A DNA stretch of 64,000 nt from Paenibacillus sp. FJAT-29882 (GTDB lineage: Bacteria; Bacillota; Bacilli; Bacillales; DSM-1321). Positions 58,033 through 64,000 of the stretch are shown here, in pieces. Made by a program: the position numbers and the translations under genes. The DNA lies in contig NZ_LMVB01000001.1 of NCBI RefSeq assembly GCF_001510645.1, forward strand, positions 1,932,981-1,996,980. Reading direction: 5' to 3'. Position 1 is the first letter of the stretch, and the number at the start of each line of letters is the position of its first letter. The notes under the pieces were generated by a model. That model made no database searches and was not told the origin of the DNA. It saw only the letters and a list, made by a program, of their open reading frames with translations.

Positions 58033-58200
58033 TTTCTTCGTTTGCTGATGGTTTGGCGATCTCATAGGTGAGACTTGGGTAAACTCTCTATAAAATCCCG
58101 CTCTTCCCAATTTGGGAGAAGCAAATTCTCGTAACGTTGAATCATTCTGTATACAGATTGTCTTTTCCATCCCACTCGCCTGTATCACTACACAAAATAA

Positions 58201-58224
58201 AAAAGCCCATAAAATAAGGCTCTT
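58201..58224 (-). terminator. Terminator of the SH3-domain gene
   Basis: Minus strand AGCC-ttattttat-GGGCT followed by TTTTTATTTT, 25 bases beyond the stop at 58250. A short open frame starting inside it (58227) is therefore not called. Confidence 0.65.
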
Positions 58225-58249
58225 CACAGTCTTACATTAATTCCAACTG

Positions 58250-58978
58250 TTATTTCTTTTTTAAACTAGTTAGTTCTGATACTGTATTTCCGTTAAATTT
58301 AGTTTTTACTAACCCAACGTTTTTTGCATAATAAGAAACATATCCATTGTCACTTTTTATCTCTATGCAATTTTTGAAGACTCCAGCAGCAGTTGATACT
58401 GATTTATTTGTAGATGTATAGCGAGTCTTTCCCTCGTCTTCGTATCCCTGATACCATGATCCTCTTATTTTAATAGGGTAGGTTAAATCAATATAATACT
58501 CTGATTCCGGATAACCAGTATATAATCCTTTGTCATTTTCAAACACTAAATAGATATTATCTCTATTTACCTTCCATACATCCCAGTCACCTGAATATTT
58601 ACCTGTGTACGCATGCGTATATGATTTTCCTTTAGAATTATAAGTATAAATTTTTGTTTTATCCATCATATATGACACTGTTGGATTCTTGACTTTAATA
58701 TACTTCGTGGCTACAAAAGCTTTTTTTTGATTATAACGTGTTTCAGTCCAACCATTCTTAGTTTGAGAATAGACTTGAATTTTAGCACCCTTTTTAAAAG
58801 AGCCAATGGTCTTGAATTTCTCACCAGCTCCACTTCTAGCAGCGAGAGTTCCTTTGGAAATATTCACATATGCTGTTTTTGTCGGTGATTCTGCTTTAAC
58901 ACTTAACGAACTAAAAGATAATAGTGCTGATACGCCTATCAGTATTGCCAATACATACTTACTTAACTTGCTTAACAT
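58250..58978 (-). CDS. Secreted SH3b-domain protein
   Basis: About 242 residues. Signal peptide (MLSKLSKYVLAILIGVSALL, cleavage near VKAES) followed by a bacterial SH3 domain (about 35-95; AARSGAGEKFKTIGSFKKGA, GWTETRYNQKKAFVATKYIK) and a C-terminal domain of unknown type. The SH3 part is closely similar to that of the protein at 59810 (GTKYKVVGYLKKGDNI, KKKAYVTTK), so the two are related. Start chosen at ATG 58978 behind AAAGGAGGGG; 23 extra codons upstream lack support. Probably cell-wall bound. Confidence 0.82.
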   Translation of the reverse strand: MLSKLSKYVLAILIGVSALLSFSSLSVKAESPTKTAYVNISKGTLAARSGAGEKFKTIGSFKKGAKIQVYSQTKNGWTETRYNQKKAFVATKYIKVKNPTVSYMMDKTKIYTYNSKGKSYTHAYTGKYSGDWDVWKVNRDNIYLVFENDKGLYTGYPESEYYIDLTYPIKIRGSWYQGYEDEGKTRYTSTNKSVSTAAGVFKNCIEIKSDNGYVSYYAKNVGLVKTKFNGNTVSELTSLKKK

Positions 58979-59273
58979 AATACCCCTCCTTTTTAGTAAA
59001 ATTATACCATCATAGGATATAAATAGTAAATAAAACAAATATTTCAAACTAAATGCTCTTTCAAATCCTAATACTCAACGCTCCATTCCCATTACTTTTA
59101 AATTCCATTTTAACGCCATTAGAGACGTTTATAGGCGTTCTATTCTCTTGCCTAACATCCCTTCAAACGCTTCTTCTGCATGGCTTGTTTCACAAAAACA
59201 GACCAATTGTCTGTTAAAATTTACTTTTATATAGTATTATTTCCTTTAATAAAAAAATTAGGGGGTCACTATC

Positions 59274-59543
59274 TTGAAGCAATTATTTTTTAGTTCATTA
59301 TTACTAGGTTCAACTCTGTTTTTAGCTGCGTGTGGCGCCGTTGAAAAGCAAGGAAGTGCTGAGCCACAAGAGGAACCAAAACAGGCAGAACAAAAAGAAG
59401 TTAGTAATAAACCTGAGAAAACTGCAACTGGTAAAATTGTTTTTACTGAAGCTGGACAAAAAGGCATAGTAGAAGGCGGTACTTTAGAGTTGCTAAAAAT
59501 TAAAACCGTCAATGAAACAGAGGACTGTTTAATACTGCCATAG
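59274..59543 (+). pseudogene. Truncated lipoprotein
   Basis: From TTG 59274 (AGGGGGT upstream) the frame encodes a lipoprotein signal with lipobox LAAC (MKQLFFSSLLLGSTLFLAAC) and a Gln/Glu-rich linker, then TGKIVFTEAGQKGIVEGGTL and breaks off. The last residues overlap a minus-strand phage tail fragment (59509-59640), so the 3' part was replaced at about 59525. Confidence 0.7.
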
Positions 59544-59640
59544 TTAAAGAAAAATCATCGTTAACTTCTTCAATTATTTCTAAATCTTGATAGTCACTTA
59601 TAGGTTCAATATGACCTTGTGCATCTCTTATTGTTATCAA
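59509..59640 (-). pseudogene. Phage tail endopeptidase N-terminal fragment
   Basis: Minus-strand frame from TTG 59640, directly behind AAGGAGGTGGGA: MITIRDAQGHIEPISDYQDL then EIIEEVNDDFSLTMAVLN. This is the typical opening of siphovirus tail-associated endopeptidase proteins (normally several hundred residues). After 43 codons it ends at the lipoprotein junction. Confidence 0.7.
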
Positions 59641-59809
59641 AAATCCCACCTCCTTAAAACACAAAATAAGCCCTGAATGGACTGGTATAATTCATCAATA
59701 TAAATTAATTCTGTTACTCCCCTCATAAAAAATTACCTAAAATTATCCTTTAAGTTTCATTTATTTTCCTTTATACTGATATGGCAAATCAAAATAAGGA
59801 GGAAGTAAA

Positions 59810-60700
59810 ATGAAGAAAATATTGAAGATATCATTTGCTTTAGTTATTGCATTTACTTTACTCATCTCATTTACTACTAATTCAGAAGCTGCATCCACTT
59901 CAAAAGCTACGGTTACTGTGAATAAACTTGAAATTAGAAATGGTGCAGGGACAAAGTATAAAGTGGTTGGGTACTTGAAAAAGGGTGACAATATCACCAT
60001 TTTTTCTAAAACTAAGTCAGGTTGGTCTGAAGTTAAATACAACAAGAAAAAAGCCTATGTTACTACTAAATCCCTAAAGTTTGACGCAGCTAAAACAATT
60101 GTAGCTAAAGTAGGAAAAACAACAGTTCAAGCAGATAAAGAATTAGTTTATCCACAAATTTCTGGATTATCGACAAAGTCAGTTCAAGATAAGATTAATA
60201 ATACTCTTCGAAATCACATTAAAAATTCAATAAAATACAAACAATTAATGTTAGAAGATTTAGATGAGTGGAAGTTAGAAGATGATGGGACTTATCCTGA
60301 CTTCGCATTCCAATGGGAGTATCTGACTTCGTATGAAATTGCTTACAATAAAAACAACACTCTAAGCATTATCATGTATGATTACAGATACATGGGCGGT
60401 GCTCACGGAAGTACAGTTGCTACTACTTATAACTTCAGTCTTAGTACCGGAAACCGTATAGTTATCCATGATGTACTAAAAAATAGAAACAACTATTTAA
60501 AAGTTAAAAGACATGCTTATAATACAATGGTCAGTAACGAAAACTTTTTTATTGGTTCTCTGAATGATTTCGATATTACTAGAGATACTCAGTTTGTCTA
60601 TGCTGATGGTGGAATGCGATTAGTTTTCCAAGAGTATGAGGTAGCTGCATATGCCTATGGGCATCCTAAAGTAAATATTCCATATACCGTTTATAAGTGA
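59810..60700 (+). CDS. Secreted SH3b plus DUF4163/DUF3298 protein
   Basis: 296 residues. Signal peptide (cleavage near NSEAAS), SH3b domain (about 33-95), then DUF4163 (VYPQISGLSTKSVQDKINNT) and DUF3298 with GGAHGSTVATTYNF. The last two domains parallel the protein at 31229; the SH3 domain parallels the one at 58250, so it combines both. Probably wall-bound through SH3 and ligand-binding through DUF3298, as lysozyme binding is known for RsiV. AAGGAGGAAG precedes the ATG. Confidence 0.85.
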   Translation: MKKILKISFALVIAFTLLISFTTNSEAASTSKATVTVNKLEIRNGAGTKYKVVGYLKKGDNITIFSKTKSGWSEVKYNKKKAYVTTKSLKFDAAKTIVAKVGKTTVQADKELVYPQISGLSTKSVQDKINNTLRNHIKNSIKYKQLMLEDLDEWKLEDDGTYPDFAFQWEYLTSYEIAYNKNNTLSIIMYDYRYMGGAHGSTVATTYNFSLSTGNRIVIHDVLKNRNNYLKVKRHAYNTMVSNENFFIGSLNDFDITRDTQFVYADGGMRLVFQEYEVAAYAYGHPKVNIPYTVYK

Positions 60701-60706
60701 AACATA

Positions 60707-60740
60707 AACAGACCCAACAATAATTGTTAGGTCTGTTTTC
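60707..60740 (+). terminator. Terminator of the SH3/DUF3298 gene
   Basis: ACAGACCCAACAA-taa-TTGTTAGGTCTGT followed by TTTC. Confidence 0.88.
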
Positions 60741-60854
60741 TATAAAACTGTGATTTCATTCAGTCGGATATCGAAGAGGAGTCAACCAAAAAAGGACTAA
60801 CAAAATGCTAATCTCTGATTCAATCTATGTCGCAGTTTCCACCTAATGTTAAAG

Positions 60855-60885
60855 AAAAAAGCACCCCGAGTGCGGGATGCTTTTT
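60855..60885 (-). terminator. Terminator behind the DUF1533 remnant
   Basis: AAAAAGCACCCC-gagtgc-GGGATGCTTTTT; T runs both ways. Confidence 0.7.
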
Positions 60886-60891
60886 AGAAAT

Positions 60892-61205
60892 TTAATCTTT
60901 TTGCAAAAGATCGCTGTTTGTCACACTTAATGCTTCGATTGAACCGCTTAAATCTAAAGTTACAACAAAACATCTTCATAACCAGTAGCTGAGAACGTCC
61001 ATTGATAGATATAGGGACCATATGAACCTGGTCCTGTGTATGTTAACTTCCCTGATGTAACTTCGAATAAATTGATAATATTACTAAAATTCCTATTTTC
61101 CACCACTTTAATTGTATACAGTTTGTTTCTCCAATCCGGATTGTCGGTAAAAGTGAAAACAGGCTTACCACCAACGAAGGCATTTAATTCAGGTTTACTA
61201 TTCCC
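60892..61205 (-). pseudogene. DUF1533 (hemoblobin-type) domain fragment, frameshifted
   Basis: Minus strand reads KPVFTFTDNPDWRNKLYTIK, VTSGKLTYTGPGSYGPYIYQ, WTFSATGYEDV, then shifts by one base near 60973 to VTLDLSGSIEALSVTNSDL and stops at 60892. DNPDWR and SATGYEDV are typical of DUF1533 repeats in surface or phage-tail proteins. The N-terminal part is missing where the next element begins. Confidence 0.65.
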
Positions 61206-61320
61206 GTCTTATACCTTCTCTATCTCTCGGCTTTCGATAGGGCCTTCACCGTGGGGGCGACTTTCATCGCACACGGCGATCCGTCAGCAATAGATCTCTA
61301 AAACTTATTCCCCCAATTAT
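61206..61320. other. GC-richer segment, possible mobile-element end
   Basis: CCGTGGGGGCGACTTTCATC and CGCACACGGCGATCCGTCAG stand out in composition and cut off the DUF1533 fragment. I recognise no open frame in it and suspect an insertion-sequence end, unproven. Confidence 0.3.
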
Positions 61321-61367
61321 AGTTCTATAATATTCATGGAACTCCTTCTTTCAATAAAAAATACACC

Positions 61368-61493
61368 TTACTCTACTGTAGGTGCTTCCTTGACTGTATA
61401 CCCTTCTTCCTCCAGCATCCGTCTATATGGATTAGGAATTTCCTCAAGCTTTTTCATGTTATTATCAATCATGTAACGATATAAATTAAGCAT
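61368..61493 (-). CDS. Small phage-like protein, 41 residues
   Basis: MLNLYRYMIDNNMKKLEEIP then NPYRRMLEEEGYTVKEAPT. GGAGGCGC lies ten bases before the ATG, which overlaps the stop of the preceding gene (ATGcTTAA). Size, overlap and position among tail genes suggest a small phage structural-region protein. Confidence 0.55.
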   Translation of the reverse strand: MLNLYRYMIDNNMKKLEEIPNPYRRMLEEEGYTVKEAPTVE

Positions 61494-61709
61494 TCTTTAG
61501 CGCCTCCAATTCCATTTGCTGTTGTAAAACTAGGTTGGCAAGATCATTCACTTGCACGAACAATAAAGCAACTAAATCGCCTAGCTGATTGTCATTTTGA
61601 AAGGTGGCGACTAATGATTCTCCTAACTCGGACAATGCCACTGGCTCTTCCACTTTATCCAATTCCTCAGCAGGAATTCCATGTTGACTCTAATATGTTC
61701 TAAATCCAT
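61486..61709 (-). pseudogene. Small phage protein with one-base deletion
   Basis: Starts MDLEHIRVN (ATG 61709, GGGAGA upstream); restoring one base near 61685 gives HGIPAEELDKVEEPVALSEL, GESLVATFQNDNQLGDLVAL, ending LEALKNA at 61486. About 74 residues. Overlaps the next small gene by 8 bases, the usual phage operon packing. Confidence 0.6.
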
Positions 61710-61754
61710 CAGCTATCTCCCTCGACTAAGTGATTCTCAGATTAGCGAGCACAT

Positions 61755-61936
61755 ATGACAGCTTATAAGGCGTGTGATACACGACACACCCATGCGAGCT
61801 TGTTGATCCAACAAAATGTAAATGTGAAGAGCGGCTCGGCCATAAAGATATCGAAACGACTCTTAACACATATAGCCATGTGCTCCCAGACATGCAACGT
61901 TCAGTAAGCGATAAACTTGATGAGATCATTAAATAA
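61755..61936 (+). pseudogene. Tyrosine integrase, C-terminal fragment
   Basis: Reads TRHTHASLLIQQNVNVK, loses about nine bases, and resumes as ERLGHKDIETTLNTYSHVLP, ending SDKLDEIIK-stop at 61936. The catalytic Arg-His (RHTHA), His (RLGHKD) and Tyr (NTYSHV) are visible. Together with tail fragments nearby it marks the end of a degraded prophage. Confidence 0.75.
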
Positions 61937-62402
61937 TTGTCTGAATGCTTGTACAATTAGTATTACGCTATAACTCAAACATTTCTTGAAATTGAATTAA
62001 TTCAAAATATCCATGCTTAAATGAATTTGTGTTGTTTTAGGTTATAACTTCTAAGAATCGATGCGACCTACCTTAATGACTCTGTAACTTCTACTTCTTC
62101 AAGTAATCTTACGACATCTTTGTATAGTTGCTTTAAATGATGGTTTGAAATATCTAAAATAGATTCAAACATAAAGGAGTTCAGATGAATATTTTCTGGA
62201 GTATCCTCTTCCTTGTCTTCTCCTTAATATATGTAAAAATCATCCGTTTTTGATACACAAATCAAACAAAGAATCCCATTTATTAAGAGAACTCTAGTTA
62301 TATCTCTTTTTACATACCTTAAACAGCCTTTATAGATTCTCTTGGTTCTAATAACAAATGTTCTGTATTATACAAATAAAAAAGTACCCCGAAAGGATAC
62401 TC
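61937..62402. other. Spacer with one truncated reading frame
   Basis: On the minus strand 62068-62222 reads EDKEEDTPENIHLNSFMFES, ILDISNHHLKQLYKDVVRLL, ending ESLR-stop; the codon pattern is protein-like but no start precedes it. Otherwise empty. Confidence 0.35.
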
Positions 62403-62603
62403 TTAAACTTCACTATAACTTAGTACTTTAAATTCGGTAGATGGGCGTCCTATGACTCTTGACAATTCGTCTTTTACATTCGTATACATATCGTTTTGAT
62501 CTTCAGTATACTTTACACTAACGATGGTATAGTTATACTGTTTGTTTGGTACTAACCTAGCACCAACACGGTCAAATAACATATATTTCACTTTATAACT
62601 CAT
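62403..62603 (-). CDS. Hypothetical small protein
   Basis: 66 residues (MSYKVKYMLFDRVGARLVPN), good ribosome site (AGGGAGATGATGC). Start overlaps the stop of the upstream frame (ATGA), so translation may be coupled. Not recognised; probably part of the accessory region. Confidence 0.5.
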   Translation of the reverse strand: MSYKVKYMLFDRVGARLVPNKQYNYTIVSVKYTEDQNDMYTNVKDELSRVIGRPSTEFKVLSYSEV

Positions 62604-63034
62604 AGCATCATCTCCCTATTGTACTTATTTCGGCAAAAAGGAGATAAATTCCTGCAAATAAAAAGCACCCTAAGTAGAATGCTTCGATAATTATTTATTA
62701 TAACCATACGTTGGAGTTCGCTCACTAAGGAATCTGTTTTAATATACTCCATGAATCTTAAAAATGATTTTGTAATCTTAATTTCACCTCCAGCATAATC
62801 AAAATATGTTCTTGTAATTTTACTAATAAAACCTGTTCTTTCTAACCTTTTAATAATAAAATCAATATCTTCATTGTCAATACCACAATTTTCAGTAATT
62901 TTCTTTCTCCATCTTAAACTCGAAGCAAATTGTACATCATTTTGATCAGCATTGATAGAGACTCTTACATTGATAAGTTCAAACAACAGGCAAGGTTTTT
63001 TATTAATAACAATATCTTTAATCCCCAAAAACAT
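62600..63034 (-). CDS. Hypothetical protein, possibly frameshifted
   Basis: 144 residues. The first 100 (DIVINKKPCLLFELINVRVS, GIDNEDIDFIIKRLERTGFI, TKSFLRFMEYI) look like a real C-terminal domain with a small winged-helix character. The last 40 residues cross a terminator-like hairpin (AAGCATTCTACTTAGGGTGCTTTTT, about 62660-62690), and a neighbouring frame ends SERTPTYGYNK-stop just before it, so a one-base shift is likely. No clear ribosome site at the start; it may be a truncated gene. Confidence 0.4.
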   Translation of the reverse strand: MFLGIKDIVINKKPCLLFELINVRVSINADQNDVQFASSLRWRKKITENCGIDNEDIDFIIKRLERTGFISKITRTYFDYAGGEIKITKSFLRFMEYIKTDSLVSELQRMVIINNYRSILLRVLFICRNLSPFCRNKYNREMML

Positions 63035-63100
63035 TATGATGAATTAAGAAATAATCAATCTTTCTAAACTAACGGGAGCTTTAATTAAATAAGGTGTACA

Positions 63101-63128
63101 AAAAAACGCCTCTTAATGGGGCGCTTTT
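63101..63128. terminator. Terminator-like hairpin
   Basis: AAAACGCCTC-ttaat-GGGGCGCTTTTT with one mismatch; T run on the plus strand, A run on the other. Confidence 0.55.
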
Positions 63129-63500
63129 TATGTTGAACTTTTTATGATTTTTTCTACATCTTCTTGAACTTGAATTTCAGGTCTCCTACGAAGTTCTTCT
63201 AGATTGATCTCTTTCCTATTTCAATAAAATTGTGATTTTATGAAAAAAACACAAACCGTAAACTAAAGGTTTACGCTAATACCCTTAAAATTTGAACTTT
63301 CTTTTTTTCTGATCCTGAATGTTTATTTTATATCGCCTTTATATTTAGTTGGATGGTTATCTCCGCTGTGAATCACTCTATAATGCTGTATAGATTGGAA
63401 GATTAAACAAAAAAGCCCACTGATTAGTGAGCGATAACGGCTGAAATATCAACTTTGTTAATATACAATAATACTCATTAATTGGCTATTCACATCTTAT
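63128..63500. other. Spacer with a short gene trace
   Basis: Minus strand 63128-63222 reads NRKEINLEELRRRPEIQ then VQEDVEKIIKSST-stop, preceded by a stop: the C-terminal tail of an unidentified gene. A GTAAAC...GTTTAC hairpin lies near 63256-63273. Nothing else supported. Confidence 0.3.
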
Positions 63501-63698
63501 TTATTCATTTTTCTTTTTTAAACGTTTTTTGTTCAAGTATAATGTGATCAATGCAACAACGATTAAAACTGGAATTGCATAAAGTTGCCCAACAAACAAT
63601 TTCCAACTTACTGCATTATAACCTTCAGAAGCTGGAGATAAGACAGCAATAATACATACAAGTAAGTAGGCTAATAATGGCGGAACAATATATTTCAT
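63501..63698 (-). CDS. Small membrane protein
   Basis: 65 residues with two membrane segments (about 3-22 and 34-53) and a lysine-rich tail. GAAGGAGTAGAG precedes the ATG. Family not recognised. Confidence 0.65.
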   Translation of the reverse strand: MKYIVPPLLAYLLVCIIAVLSPASEGYNAVSWKLFVGQLYAIPVLIVVALITLYLNKKRLKKKNE

Positions 63699-63757
63699 TA
63701 GACTCTACTCCTTCATCCATACATTCACATATAAATTTTATTTGGCCATTATTCAAT

Positions 63758-64000
63758 TTATATGTGAATGTATTCTTCTACTGTGTGTTCTACACGCTTA
63801 ACTAGATTGCCTTCATCACTATAGTATTCATTGATAATTTTGTGATTAGGTTGCAAGTTGTATTTTTGAATGAGATAGTTAATCTTCACTATTTGCTGAT
63901 ATTTTATATATTGATTAGGATCATTAACTCCTTCTTCATGAAGATTGGACAAATAGTTATTTGCGAATTTAATATTTTCTTTGATTACGATTTGATTCAA
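63758..64000 (-). CDS. Hypothetical protein, cut by the window edge
   Basis: At least 80 residues, soluble and helical (KENIKFANNYLSNLHEEGVN). The frame is open to the last base, where a TTG occurs, so the true start may lie outside. Not recognised; size and region suggest an accessory gene. Confidence 0.4.
   Translation of the reverse strand: MNQIVIKENIKFANNYLSNLHEEGVNDPNQYIKYQQIVKINYLIQKYNLQPNHKIINEYYSDEGNLVKRVEHTVEEYIHI

Noticed and set aside
58030..58227. Minus-strand 65-codon frame after the SH3 gene
   Set aside because: It starts within the terminator of the SH3 gene with a GTG and no ribosome site; another frame there looks slightly more protein-like but has no start.
1..64000. CRISPR arrays, tRNA and rRNA genes
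   Set aside because: I looked for regularly spaced repeats, tRNA arms and rRNA cores and saw none.

Overview
The window is low-GC DNA from a spore-forming Bacillaceae relative of Bacillus subtilis. The signs are the gltBD/gltC block, the complete SpoIIS toxin-antitoxin system, HemAT, an S-box leader on yitJ-metH, a B12 riboswitch on metE, an intracellular subtilisin, AGGAGG-type ribosome sites and frequent TTG starts. I cannot name the species. I saw no rRNA, tRNA or CRISPR array.

Layout. 0-6 kb is a decay zone: a broken IS4-type transposase, an intact HPP membrane protein, a dead divergent TetR/MFS efflux pair, a dead AhpD-like/TetR pair and an integrase relic. 6-13 kb is carbohydrate metabolism: gndA, uxaC (glucuronate isomerase), a ROK repressor and a GPH-family sugar transporter. 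Three near-identical 25-bp palindromes, each just downstream of a TTGAC(G/T)-N17 promoter, tie this block into a probable regulon. 13-15.3 kb has a membrane protein and a frameshifted sugar dehydrogenase. 15.3-24.4 kb has an acetolactate-synthase-like enzyme, glutamate synthase (gltB, gltD) and divergent gltC with two identical dyads. 24.7-31 kb holds small membrane proteins, a SpoVB/MurJ-type flippase, a deleted alanine symporter, a TRM11-type methyltransferase and a short-chain dehydrogenase. 31-33.3 kb holds a secreted DUF3298 protein and a full spoIISA-spoIISB-spoIISC module whose two antitoxin genes are very short and start with TTG. 33.4-37 kb has an intact DHA2-type efflux pump, a duplicated small protein and an Isp-type protease. 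37.6 kb carries a GC-rich 171-bp palindromic repeat. 38-40.8 kb is an unusual two-gene operon: a ketosynthase-like protein lacking both catalytic histidines, followed by a multi-pass histidine kinase. 42-50.7 kb is methionine synthesis: a SAM riboswitch leads to yitJ-metH and a cobalamin riboswitch leads to metE, so B12 would shut off the B12-independent enzyme while SAM limits the folate/B12 branch. 50.9-56 kb has a broken hydrolase, tatA, an independently transcribed structured RNA, hemAT and a DUF3900 protein. 56-64 kb is accessory DNA: a Rep-like HTH gene with an internal stop, secreted SH3 proteins, and debris of a prophage (tail, small phage genes, integrase).

The most interesting items are the SpoIISABC module with two easily missed antitoxins, the ketosynthase-like/histidine-kinase operon, the three-operator sugar regulon with one operator left without an obvious gene, the structured RNA near 52.8 kb, and a quasi-palindrome 'correction' mutation that kills an efflux pump. 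Many genes are broken by single-base changes in homopolymer runs; this is either real decay or residual sequencing error, and I cannot tell which from the sequence alone.
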